Program-made: the position numbers and the translations under genes
Assembly: GCF_003287355.1 (NCBI RefSeq)
Contig: NZ_QMIM01000024.1
Location: 1 to 64,000 of the forward strand
Origin: Halorubrum sp. 48-1-W
Lineage (GTDB): Archaea > Halobacteriota > Halobacteria > Halobacteriales > Haloferacaceae
DNA: 64,000 nt
Reading direction: 5' to 3'
Notes under the pieces: generated by a model
Databases searched by the model: none
Told to the model about the DNA's origin: nothing
The model's input: the letters and a program-made list of their open reading frames with translations, nothing else
Shown: positions 51,174 to 59,197 of the stretch, piece after piece
How positions within the stretch are numbered: the first letter of the stretch is position 1
How the letters are laid out: every line of letters starts with the position of its first letter

Positions 51174-52541
51174 TTATACGTCGATCCGGAAGCCGAGGCC
51201 TTCGCGGTTCGGCGGTGAGCCGGCGGGCCACGACATGGTAACCGTACCGCTAATGACGTCACCCTCGCCGAACGAAACGCCGTTCAGCGTGATGTTCTGT
51301 TGGCCACCCACGTTGCCGTCGACGGAGACGGAGTCGGGGCCGGACGGGGACGTCCTGTTGAGCATGACGTCGTTTACCTCGATGCTCGAATCGGAAGCGG
51401 ATGCCTTCGCCATGACAACGACAGCGTTCGCGGTCGGCAACGGCGCAGGTGCGACGGAGATCTGCGTCCCGTCAATGCTCCACTTGGCGTTGTCGTTCTC
51501 GATGATGAGTTCGAACGGGACGGCTTCGTTGTTGGGCCACGAGACGTTGGTGTCGGGCGTGAGGACCGTGTCGTCAGGCAGTCGGATGTCCATTTCGCGG
51601 TTGGCCGCACCGCCGCCGTCACCGTAGATACCACGAGCGTGCCACACCGTGCCCTCGAGTTCGGGGAAGCCCTCGCCCGCGACGCTCTCGACACACGGGT
51701 TGTTCGTCCCGTCGTTGTGGCGAGCCTGTTCCGCGTAGAACTCGAAGTCGAACGTGACGGAATCGGTCTGGATCTCGTTGCCGACCTCCTCGCCCGGAAC
51801 CTCCCAGGTGAAGCAGACGCACTGATCGGCGATCTGCGGTACGTCGTCGTCGAACGCGGCGTCGACGCCATCGAAGTGCGGGCGGTTCGCGATCGGTGCG
51901 TCGGGGTCGCCGTCACCGGACAGGGGGACGCCGTTGGAAAGCGCGTCCATGACCTCGGCCAGCGAACCGGAGACGATATCATCGCTGACTTCGCCGCTGG
52001 CGTCGCAGTACGACACCGTCACCTGCATCGCGTCGGCGAGCTCGCCGTCGCCGTCGATGTCGTCGGTCGTCTGTTCGTTGTTCTCGTCTCCGGAGTCCGC
52101 TTCCGGCTCCGTGACGGTGTTCTCGTCGTTGGAGGTCAGTTCTCCACACATCCATAGGTACGCGGGGTTGTCGACGATCGAGAAACAGAACTCGCCCTCG
52201 CCGGAGTCGCCGGGTTTCAGGTCCTCGACTTCGATCTGGAGTTCCTCACCCTCTGTCAGCTCGATCCCGTCTTCCTCGACGGTCTGGCCGATAACGCCGC
52301 CTTGGATGTACGTCCCGTCCGGGGTCTGGTAGCTACCGTAGCTGCCCTGGTCCTCGGAGTAGTTCACGTGGACGAAGAGGTCGAGCGAGCCCGCGGTGAG
52401 CGTGTTGTCAGTGAAGCTCTCCTCGTCGCTGAAGTACGCCGTCGTTCCGAGTCCCGCACCCGCGGAGGCGACGCCGATCATGCCGAGGCCGCCGAGCATC
52501 TGCCGCCGCGAGAGTCCGAAGTTGTCGTTGTTGTCGTCCAT
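51174..52541 (-). CDS. Secreted Tat/SipW-type signal protein with C-terminal beta domain
   Basis: A 455-residue exported protein, first gene of the block. Signal LSRRQMLGGLGMIGVASAGA then TTAYFSDEESFTDN; TasA-like domain with DLKPGDSGEGEFCFSIVDNP and QTDSVTFDFEFYAEQARHND, where the cluster cysteine is alanine. There is no vWA; instead residues 290-455 form a beta-rich domain (GTVWHARGIYGDGGGAANRE, VPFELIIENDNAKWSIDG) that may be a carbohydrate-binding-like or filament-contact module. The spacer upstream carries the phased boxes and a large palindrome. Confidence 0.85.
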   Translation of the reverse strand: MDDNNDNFGLSRRQMLGGLGMIGVASAGAGLGTTAYFSDEESFTDNTLTAGSLDLFVHVNYSEDQGSYGSYQTPDGTYIQGGVIGQTVEEDGIELTEGEELQIEVEDLKPGDSGEGEFCFSIVDNPAYLWMCGELTSNDENTVTEPEADSGDENNEQTTDDIDGDGELADAMQVTVSYCDASGEVSDDIVSGSLAEVMDALSNGVPLSGDGDPDAPIANRPHFDGVDAAFDDDVPQIADQCVCFTWEVPGEEVGNEIQTDSVTFDFEFYAEQARHNDGTNNPCVESVAGEGFPELEGTVWHARGIYGDGGGAANREMDIRLPDDTVLTPDTNVSWPNNEAVPFELIIENDNAKWSIDGTQISVAPAPLPTANAVVVMAKASASDSSIEVNDVMLNRTSPSGPDSVSVDGNVGGQQNITLNGVSFGEGDVISGTVTMSWPAGSPPNREGLGFRIDV

Positions 52542-52651
52542 TGAGTATCCCTGGCGTCTCGGCCAGTACCCCTCCCTTGGTGGAAGGGGGGATAGTTACG
52601 ACTCGACACGTCGGATCCGAACGCCGCCATCGGCCGACCGAACCCGCCAAT

Positions 52652-52688
52652 CGGCCGATATAACCGCTCGTTCGAGCGATATCGGCCG
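52652..52688. promoter_or_regulatory. Nested palindrome in the divergent control region
   Basis: CGGCCGATAT (52652-52661) and ATATCGGCCG (52679-52688) flank an inner CGCTCG/CGAGCG palindrome (52665-52678). It is a likely operator for the secreted-protein operon (start 52541) or the regulator gene. Confidence 0.6.
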
Positions 52689-52730
52689 TTTTTCGGCCTA
52701 TCGAAGGATCGTCCGGAAGGGACGGATGGA

Positions 52731-52830
52731 GGCCCCTACCGGTTACCTCGGGTCGCCTACCGGATCCGTCCGCACCGCCTACTGCTCCCGCTGACGGCAC
52801 CTACCGTATCGCGTGGGATCGCCTACCGTG
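52731..52830. promoter_or_regulatory. Array of five CCTACC-type boxes with 21-22 bp spacing
   Basis: CCTAC[CT] cores start at 52735, 52756, 52778, 52800 and 52822, within the wider consensus CGCCTACCG. Steps of 21, 22, 22 and 22 bp put all boxes on about the same face of the helix, as expected for cooperative binding of a regulator. It lies between the secreted-protein operon and the winged-helix gene. The whole spacer 52542-52928 has no gene. Confidence 0.7.
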
Positions 52831-52928
52831 GGCCTGGACGGATCGACCGAGTTCGATTGGTAGCATGCGACACACCCGTACGCGGCGCATACATATCCCC
52901 CCAGCCATCCTTCACGTTCTCGAACGAG

Positions 52929-53468
52929 GTGTTTCCTATTCCCCTACAGATTCGACCCGATTCGTTGCCGGAGACCGTCATCCACGACGTGCTCTCGAAC
53001 AGCCGCCGGAAGAGCGCCCTCCGCGAGCTTCGGACGCGCGGCGGGGCCGTCTCGGTTCGGGAGCTCTCGGAGGCGATCGCGGCCGACGAGACCGGGCAGT
53101 CCCCCGCCCCGCGTGGCGTGCGCGAGAGCGTGTACGCCTCCCTCCACCAGACGCACCTGCCGCGGCTCCACGACCTCGGCGTCGTCGAGTACGACCGCAC
53201 GCGCAAGGAGGTGCGCGCGTGTCGGGGCGCACGCGACGTGGAACGCTACATGACCGTCGTGGCCGGCTACGGGTTCACCTGGACGGAACTGTACCAAATG
53301 CTCGGCGTCGTAACGCTCTGTCTCGTGCTCGCCGCCCAGCTCGACGCGCCGGTCGTCGGCGCGGTCGACCCGCTCCTGTGGACGAGCGTCGCTCTCGCGG
53401 CGTTCGCGGTCGTGACGGTCGCACAACTCTGGACCGCCTACCGGCTCTCGATATCGCTCTCGCGGTGA
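52929..53468 (+). CDS. DUF7344-type winged-helix protein with membrane anchor
   Basis: A protein of about 179 residues. The N-terminal winged helix (VIHDVLSNSRRKSALREL, then VSVRELSEAIAADE, VYASLHQTHLPRLHDLGVVE and YDRTRKEVRAC) is typical of haloarchaeal DUF7344 regulators. Two C-terminal helices follow (MLGVVTLCLVLAAQL and LLWTSVALAAFAVVTVAQLW), so it may sense at the membrane and bind DNA. The start is uncertain: GTG 52929 fits a CATACATATCC box 30-40 bases upstream, while TTG 52857 opens the frame. Its position makes it the best candidate regulator of the secreted-protein cluster. Confidence 0.78.
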   Translation: MFPIPLQIRPDSLPETVIHDVLSNSRRKSALRELRTRGGAVSVRELSEAIAADETGQSPAPRGVRESVYASLHQTHLPRLHDLGVVEYDRTRKEVRACRGARDVERYMTVVAGYGFTWTELYQMLGVVTLCLVLAAQLDAPVVGAVDPLLWTSVALAAFAVVTVAQLWTAYRLSISLSR

Positions 53469-53509
53469 TCGAGGATACGTCGTTGCGGAGGCGGTAGAGG
53501 CGACCGCGA

Positions 53510-53978
53510 AGAACACCGCCAAAGCCCCAGCTGTTCGGTTCTACAGAGTAGAGAGTGCGATTTCAGCGGCCACCTCCAAAGCCCCAGCTGTTCGGCTATA
53601 CGTTGTTGCTACCGCGGAGAACACCTCCAAAGCCCCAGTCGCGAGGCGGCCGCACGCTCGTTGCGGTCCTCAGTCGCTCGTTTCACTCGCTCCCTGCGGT
53701 CCTTACGTCGTCATCAGAACGCAGTGCGTTCTGATTGGCTCACGAGAGCTCTGCTCTCGTGAACGCCTGCGCCCGCCTCGCGACTGCCCCTTTGAATCCC
53801 ACCCGACCGCTCCGCCCCGCACCTCACGCCTCCCCAGCCTCGCGGTTCGTGCTCTTCGAGCGCTCACCGCGTCCAGCGAGGGACCGAAGGTCCCTCTGGC
53901 AACCGGCGCTACGCGCCGGCGACCTCGCGGTCGGTTCGCGGGTGCTGTCGCACCCGCTCACCGGCGCGCCGGCGCGCC
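53510..53978. repeat. Structured dispersed repeat, copy R4 (longest)
   Basis: Contains three head units (CCAAAGCCCCAG at about 53519, 53576 and 53628), the first two followed by the same CTGTTCGG tract seen in R1. Then come a long first stem (TCGCGAGGCGG / CCGCCTCGCGA) enclosing extra perfect hairpins (AGAACGC/GCGTTCT, CACGAGAGC/GCTCTCGTG), CCCCTTTGAATCCC, CCTCACGCCTCCCCAGCCTCG, CGCGGT/ACCGCG, AGGGACC/GGTCCCT, CCGGCGC/GCGCCGG, GCGGGTGC/GCACCCGC, and two GGCGCGCC ends. It fills the spacer 53469-54094. Confidence 0.85.
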
Positions 53979-54094
53979 AACATACCGGATCGATCGTTTC
54001 TTAGGCTACTTCGATCGGAGGGAGGCGTCCGTGAGGTCTCTCGTGTTCACCGAAGAGAACCGTTTTGACCGCGAGAGCGTGAGTGCCGGCATCG

Positions 54095-54415
54095 ATGTAT
54101 CTGGTTACCTTCCGTCTCGATCCGGGGGAGTATGACGCGGAGTTCCACGAGCTAAACGGTGCGATACAGGCCGTCGCCGAGGAGACGGAGGGATATCTGG
54201 GCAAGCGGACGTGGCACGCCCCGGAGAGCGAGGAGGTTCTCGTCGTGTACTACTGGGAATCGCTGGACGGGCTCGCGTCGTTCGGAGCGGATTCCACCCA
54301 CGAACGGGCGAAACGACGGTGGACGGAGTGGTACGACGCGTACGAAGTCACCGTCACGGAGGTCGTCGACGCGTACGGGAGCGGGTTCGGTGACGACGCG
54401 GACCCTCCCGGGTAG
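54095..54415 (+). CDS. Antibiotic biosynthesis monooxygenase (ABM) fold protein
   Basis: A 106-residue ferredoxin-like protein. MYLVTFRLDPGEYDAEFHEL, TEGYLGKRTWHAPESEEVLV and VYYWESLDGLASFGADSTHE follow the ABM pattern; EWYDAYEVTVTEVVDAYGSG is the last strand. Such small proteins include monooxygenases and haem-degrading enzymes, but active residues cannot be fixed here. The ATG at 54095 is favoured over the GTG at 54083 by a CGTTTTGAC box about 28 bases upstream. Confidence 0.78.
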   Translation: MYLVTFRLDPGEYDAEFHELNGAIQAVAEETEGYLGKRTWHAPESEEVLVVYYWESLDGLASFGADSTHERAKRRWTEWYDAYEVTVTEVVDAYGSGFGDDADPPG

Positions 54416-54439
54416 CACATCGCTGTCCCGTTCGACCGG

Positions 54440-55213
54440 TTACCCCACCCGCGGCTTCGGCATCAACGCCTCGAACTCGCGGGCGTTGAGCCACTCCAAC
54501 AGCTGGACGAGCTGGTCCACGGCGGCCTCGAACAGCTGTTCAGCCTTCTCGGGCGTGACGTCGGTCGGGTCGCCGAACGCGCCGTTCGCGGAGTTGTCGA
54601 CCGCGTCGTAGAAGGTCCGGGCGCCGTGGACCATCGTCTCCGAGTCGGCGATATTGACGAGCCCGCCGTCGCGGGCGGCCTCGAACTCCTCGGAACGGAC
54701 GAGGTCGGGCGCGAGGTGGGTGATCATCGCGGTCTCCTTGGGACCCGCGTGGGGCCCGTTCTGCGCGAAGAGGTCGTCGACGAGTTCCGGGATCGACTCG
54801 TCCCACATCCACTCGATCGCGTACATCGTCCCCTCCTGGTGGAGCCGCCGGCCGACCTCCCGGAGGTGGTCGACGTTGCCGCCGTGGGCGTTGACGTAGA
54901 CGACGCGGTCGATCCCGTGGTACCCGAGGTTCCGCGTGAGGCTCTCGACGTAGTCGCGGAACTCCGGCGGGTCGACCCAGAGCGTGCCCGGGAACTGGCG
55001 GTGGTGCGGGCTGACGCCGACGTCGACGGTGGGCGTCCGGGGGAACCCCGTCGCCTCGGCGGCCGCGGTCGCGAGCCCCTCCGCGATCAGGTGGTCGGTC
55101 GCCAGCGGCAGGTGCGGCCCGTGTTGTTCGGTCGAGCCGAGCGGCACGATCGCGGTGGACTGTCCGTCGAGTCGGTCGCCGAGTTCCGGCCAGGTGTGGT
55201 CCGCGAGATACAT
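54440..55213 (-). CDS. Creatininase family amidohydrolase (ArfB-like candidate)
   Basis: A 257-residue enzyme. [22 protein letters not shown] has the metal ligands (E, H, D), [19 protein letters not shown] the central histidines, and [17 protein letters not shown] a further glutamate and histidine. In archaea this family includes the FAPy deformylase ArfB of riboflavin/F420 synthesis, as well as creatininase and MftE relatives. F420 genes elsewhere in this window make ArfB attractive but unproven. A TTTGATAC box precedes the ATG at 55213. Confidence 0.85.
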   Translation of the reverse strand: MYLADHTWPELGDRLDGQSTAIVPLGSTEQHGPHLPLATDHLIAEGLATAAAEATGFPRTPTVDVGVSPHHRQFPGTLWVDPPEFRDYVESLTRNLGYHGIDRVVYVNAHGGNVDHLREVGRRLHQEGTMYAIEWMWDESIPELVDDLFAQNGPHAGPKETAMITHLAPDLVRSEEFEAARDGGLVNIADSETMVHGARTFYDAVDNSANGAFGDPTDVTPEKAEQLFEAAVDQLVQLLEWLNAREFEALMPKPRVG

Positions 55214-55394
55214 ACCGGTCCCTGGATCTCGGCCCGTATCAAACCCCGTGAGGAGGCAGTCTGGCGGGGGAACTCGACGACGGACCCGCCCGATAACGAT
55301 CGGCGGCGGATGCCGGCAGGGCAAGCCGGAGGGACGGACCCCGCATCGGACCCCTTCGTCACCCTTTTTGTGTCGCCAGGTCGAACTTCACCAC

Positions 55395-55790
55395 ATGTTC
55401 GGAGGAGGCGGCATGAATCCACGGAAGATGAAACAGATGATGAAACAGATGGGGATCGACGTCGAGGAACTCGACGCCGAGCGGGTCGTCGTCGAGACGG
55501 CCGACGGCGACCTCGTCTTCGAGAACCCCCAGGTCACGCGCATGGACGCGCAGGGCCAACAGACCTACCAGATCGTCGGCGACCCCGACGAAGTCGCCGA
55601 CGCCGGGGCGGGCGGCGCGAGCGCGGTCGAGGCTGCGGACGACGACGGCTCCGACGGCTCCGACGACGGGATCCCGGACGAGGACGTGGCGCTCGTCGCG
55701 GAGCGCGCGGGCGTCCCCGAATCGACGGCTCGCGAGACGCTGGAAGCCCACGACGGCGACCTCGCTGGTGCGATCGCCGAACTCGAGTGA
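55395..55790 (+). CDS. nac: Nascent polypeptide-associated complex protein
   Basis: A 131-residue ribosome-bound chaperone. It starts [20 protein letters not shown], the basic ribosome-contacting region, followed by the NAC domain ([20 protein letters not shown]) and a C-terminal UBA domain ([20 protein letters not shown]). An acidic linker of about 25 residues joins them. A CTTTTTGTG box lies about 26 bases before the ATG. The stop overlaps the start of the downstream methyltransferase (GTGA). Confidence 0.95.
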   Translation: MFGGGGMNPRKMKQMMKQMGIDVEELDAERVVVETADGDLVFENPQVTRMDAQGQQTYQIVGDPDEVADAGAGGASAVEAADDDGSDGSDDGIPDEDVALVAERAGVPESTARETLEAHDGDLAGAIAELE

Positions 55791-56557
55791 CCGAGCCTGC
55801 GTACCTCCTGGTCCACGATGACCGCGAGTACCTCTTAGAGCCCGGCGAGGAGTTCGGCACCGACCTCGGCGTGCTGGAGGTTCCCGCGGACGTCGCTGCC
55901 GGGGACGTCGTCGAGAGCCACCTCGGGACCGCCTTCCAGGTGCGTGAGCTTCGTGGTCCCGACCTGTTCGATCACCTCGAGCGCACCGGCGCGCCGATGA
56001 TGCCGCGCGACGTCGGGCTCGTGGTGGGGCTGACCGGCGTCGCGTCGGGCGACCGCGTCCTCGACGCCGGTACGGGAACCGGGATCCTCGCAGCCCACCT
56101 GGGTCGGGTCGGCGCGGACGTGACCACCTACGAGATCGACCCGGAGTTCGCGGACGTGGCGCGCGAGAACATGCGCGTCGCCGGCGTCGAGGACCGCGTC
56201 GAGGTCCGGACCGGCGACCTCGCCGAGGAGGTGGACTCCCTCGTCGGCGCGGGCGAGGCGACCGACGGAACACCCCCGGCGGCTCCGTTCGACGTGCTCA
56301 CCCTCGACACCGGCGACGCGCCGTCGATCGTCTCGCACGCGCCGGACCTCCTCGTGCCGGGCGGGTTCCTCGCCGTGTACTCGCCGTTCGTCGAGGGGAC
56401 CCGCGAGGCGGTGACGGCCGCACGTGAGGCCGGACTCGCGGAGATCGAGACGTTGGAGACGATCCAGCGTGGAATGGACTTCTCCGAGCGCGGATCCCGA
56501 CCCTCCACCCGCGGCGTCGGCCACACGGGCTACCTCGTGATCGCTCGGGCACCCTGA
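55787..56557 (+). CDS. tRNA (adenine-N1)-methyltransferase-like protein (TrmI family)
   Basis: A 256-residue Rossmann methyltransferase with a small N-terminal beta domain ([20 protein letters not shown]). It has the family lead-in [20 protein letters not shown] and the SAM motif [20 protein letters not shown]. Later blocks are [18 protein letters not shown] and [20 protein letters not shown]. Archaeal TrmI methylates adenines 57/58 of tRNA. The GTG start at 55787 overlaps the NAC stop, so they are co-translated, a chaperone-tRNA modification pair. Confidence 0.9.
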   Translation: MTEPAYLLVHDDREYLLEPGEEFGTDLGVLEVPADVAAGDVVESHLGTAFQVRELRGPDLFDHLERTGAPMMPRDVGLVVGLTGVASGDRVLDAGTGTGILAAHLGRVGADVTTYEIDPEFADVARENMRVAGVEDRVEVRTGDLAEEVDSLVGAGEATDGTPPAAPFDVLTLDTGDAPSIVSHAPDLLVPGGFLAVYSPFVEGTREAVTAAREAGLAEIETLETIQRGMDFSERGSRPSTRGVGHTGYLVIARAP

Positions 56558-56645
56558 ACGGGGACTCGACCCTGAACGGGGACTCCATCCTGAACGGGGA
56601 CTCCATCCTGAACGGGGACTCCATCCTGAACTGGGAATCCACCCT
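56554..56645. repeat. 18-bp tandem repeat after the methyltransferase gene
   Basis: Five units of CTGAACGGGGACTCCATC with small changes start at 56554, 56572, 56590, 56608 and 56626, with a partial sixth at 56644. The first unit contains the methyltransferase stop codon, so the array begins at the exact gene end and reaches towards the promoter of the next gene. Confidence 0.92.
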
Positions 56646-56700
56646 GATCGGTCGTCAGAAATTGAGTAACCTTCTTTCCGCCACGACCGTCAAGAGGGGT

Positions 56701-57576
56701 ATGACGATCGTCGCCGACGTCGAGACCGCGCTCGCCGGGCGCTCCGACCTGGTCGCCGTCGGCGTCGACGCGTCGATCCTCTCCGCGGTGCTCTCTGCGC
56801 GCCGTCAGGGTGGTGACGGTCGCTGGCGGGTGGCGTGTCGGCCGGGGGTCGTCGACGACCTCGGTCGCCGGTTCGTGCTCGGGACCGCCACAGCCGAGGC
56901 CTGCTCGCGGGGAACGATCGCGCTCCGGACCGCGACCGGGGCGCGACCGGACCGGACGCTGTTCGCGAGCCCGGGGCGAACCGACGCGGTCGTGGGGCCC
57001 GCGACCGACCGAGCGCTCCTCGCCGAGGCCGACCCGGACCGGGCGGTCGCCGCCTCGGAGGTCGTCGAGACGCGTTTCGAGATGGCCGAGCCGGCGTCGG
57101 TCGGCATGCCGTCGCGGAACCGCCTGCTGTCGGCCGCCCGCGAGGCGCTCGACGGCCGGTTCGCGGACGACCTGGGGGTCGTCCTCTCGACGCTCGACAC
57201 GGATCCGACGGCTCTCGCTCGCACCGAGCCGTTCGACGATCGAACGCTACTTGTCGCGTTGGCAGCCCGTCACGACCACCTCTTCTCGGACGTGCGCGAG
57301 TGGGCGGACGACGTCGGGATCGCGCCGAAACAGACGTTCTCGCCGGCGCGACGCGCGCTCGAGGAACGCGGGCTGATCGAGTCGATCAAGGTGCCGATGG
57401 GGATCGGCAGGCCGAACTACCGCCTCCGGACCGTCGACGAGACGCTCTACCGCGTCGACGCCGAGCGGTTCCTGCCCGCGCTCCGCGAGCTGTTCGAGGC
57501 TGTGGACGCCGTGGGCGGGCCCGGCATCGGCGGAGCGGGGGGTGACGACCGGCCGGTGTGGGACAGACGACCCTGA
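56701..57576 (+). CDS. TbsP-like transcriptional regulator (DUF5821-type)
   Basis: A 291-residue haloarchaeal protein. The N-terminal two thirds form an alpha/beta sensor-like region (DLVAVGVDASILSAVLSARR, VACRPGVVDDLGRRFVLG). The C-terminal part holds a winged helix (LFSDVREWADDVGIAPKQTF, RALEERGLIESIKVPMGIGR, PNYRLRT). This architecture matches what I recall of TbsP, a regulator linked to glucose metabolism in Haloferax; the assignment is by memory of the family. An AAATTGAG element upstream may be its promoter. The ATG at 56701 was chosen over an in-frame start at 56662. Confidence 0.7.
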   Translation: MTIVADVETALAGRSDLVAVGVDASILSAVLSARRQGGDGRWRVACRPGVVDDLGRRFVLGTATAEACSRGTIALRTATGARPDRTLFASPGRTDAVVGPATDRALLAEADPDRAVAASEVVETRFEMAEPASVGMPSRNRLLSAAREALDGRFADDLGVVLSTLDTDPTALARTEPFDDRTLLVALAARHDHLFSDVREWADDVGIAPKQTFSPARRALEERGLIESIKVPMGIGRPNYRLRTVDETLYRVDAERFLPALRELFEAVDAVGGPGIGGAGGDDRPVWDRRP

Positions 57577-57610
57577 GGGGAACCGTCACCGACGCTGGAT
57601 CGGCTTCGGC

Positions 57611-59056
57611 TCAGAGCCGACCGTCGTCGACCGCGTCCACGAGCGCGGATCCGGCAGCGCGCCAGTCCGCCTCGGCCTCGGAGAATACCCGCTCGGCGCG
57701 CTCGGCCGCGTCCGCCACGACCGCGTCGACGTCGACGCCGACGATCCCGCCCGCGGAGACGAGCTGCGTCCCGTCGACGAATACGTCCTTGACGGCGTCG
57801 CTACCGCCACCGTACACGAGGTTGGGGATGGCGGTGTGGAACGGCTGTGTGACGGTCGGCGCGACGCCCGGGCGCTCCATGTCGCAGACGAGCACGTCCG
57901 CCCGCTTGCCGGGCGAGAGCGACCCGACGCGGTCGGCGATCCCGAGCGCGCGGGCGCCGCCGACCGTCAACAGTTCGAGGACGCCGCTCGCGTCGAGCGC
58001 GGTCGGGTCGGTCCTGTCGGCCTTCGCCAACATCGCCGTCGTACGTGCCTCGCGGAGCGCGTCGTGGCCGCCGGGGCCGGGCGCCTGGTCGGTGCCGATC
58101 CCCACGGATCCCCCGTGTTCGAGGTACTCGACGACCGGCGGGACGATCCCGTCGATGGCGGTGATGGAGGAGGGACAGCCAACCATCCGGACGCCGGCGT
58201 CGGCGAGCCGAGCGCGCTCCTCGGGGGTCGCGCCGTGGAGGTGGGCTGCGAGCAGGTGGTCGCCGAGGAGGCCCTCTCGGTCGAGGACGCCGACGGTCGT
58301 CTCGCCCTCGCCGTACCGGGCGGCGATCTGTCTGCGCTCGCGGTCCCCCTGTGCGACGTGCATGTGGACCGTTCGGTCCTCCGTCCGGGCCCGCTCGACG
58401 ATCGTCTCGAGGAGGTCGAGCGAGACCATGTCCAGCGCCTGTGGGCCGTACGCCGGCTCGACGAGTGGGTCGTCGCCGAACTCGGCGACGAGGTCGTCGG
58501 CGCGCGCCAACCCGGCGTCGCCCCCGTCTCGGTCGAACGGATACGGCTCGTCGGGGCCGATGTCCGAGCGGTCCTCGGGGACCTCGTTTATCGTCTCGGT
58601 GGCGACGACGCGCAGCCCCAGCGGGCGGTACACCTCCCGAACGAGTTCGCCGACGCCGGCGGCGTACTCGCCGACCGTCGTCGTGCCGGATGCGAGCGCC
58701 TCGATCGCGGTGAGCTCCGCGCCGACGACGCCGTCTTCCGGGGTCGCGTGTGCGGAGATCGGTCCCAGAGAGCGGGTCATCCACTCGATCTCCGGGACGT
58801 CCTGGGCGGCCCCCCGAAGCACCGTGTGGTGGCCGTGAACGTGGGCGTTCACGAGCCCCGGGAGCGTCAGACAGCCGCCGCCGTCGACGGTCCGTTCCGC
58901 GTCCCCCGTGTCGACCCCGTCCGCGGGGCCGACGTAGGTGATCTCCCCGTCGGTCCAGCCGACCGCGCCGTCGTCGACGATCCCCAGATCGCCTGTCGCG
59001 CCCGACACGTCCGGGTCCATCGTGACCAGGAGCGTTTCGGTGACGAGCGTGTCCAT
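57611..59056 (-). CDS. Amidohydrolase, SAH/MTA deaminase type
   Basis: A 481-residue metal-dependent deaminase of the TrzN/SsnA group. TLPGLVNAHVHGHHTVLRGA holds the HxH site, VHMHVAQGDRERRQIAARYG and HLLAAHLHGATPEERARLAD the later histidines, and SVGIGTDQAPGPGGHDALRE the aspartate. Archaeal members deaminate S-adenosylhomocysteine, methylthioadenosine or 5'-deoxyadenosine. The nearby SAM synthetase (60415) supports a role in recycling SAM by-products. Confidence 0.87.
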   Translation of the reverse strand: MDTLVTETLLVTMDPDVSGATGDLGIVDDGAVGWTDGEITYVGPADGVDTGDAERTVDGGGCLTLPGLVNAHVHGHHTVLRGAAQDVPEIEWMTRSLGPISAHATPEDGVVGAELTAIEALASGTTTVGEYAAGVGELVREVYRPLGLRVVATETINEVPEDRSDIGPDEPYPFDRDGGDAGLARADDLVAEFGDDPLVEPAYGPQALDMVSLDLLETIVERARTEDRTVHMHVAQGDRERRQIAARYGEGETTVGVLDREGLLGDHLLAAHLHGATPEERARLADAGVRMVGCPSSITAIDGIVPPVVEYLEHGGSVGIGTDQAPGPGGHDALREARTTAMLAKADRTDPTALDASGVLELLTVGGARALGIADRVGSLSPGKRADVLVCDMERPGVAPTVTQPFHTAIPNLVYGGGSDAVKDVFVDGTQLVSAGGIVGVDVDAVVADAAERAERVFSEAEADWRAAGSALVDAVDDGRL

Positions 59057-59197
59057 GGGGGTCGATCACGTGCGGACGGCAAGGAACTATCGGTGGTGGT
59101 GGACGCCCTGGCCGCGACGGTAGCACCAGCCGAAACGGCCGCGACGGCCGCGAGCCGTGTGACAAGAACTAACTCCGGGCGGGACCCTCAGTTCGCC

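Noticed and set aside
52731-52830. The evenly spaced CCTACC boxes as a CRISPR array
   Set aside because: The cores are only six to nine bases with about 13-base gaps; CRISPR repeats are longer, with longer unique spacers, and no cas genes are present.
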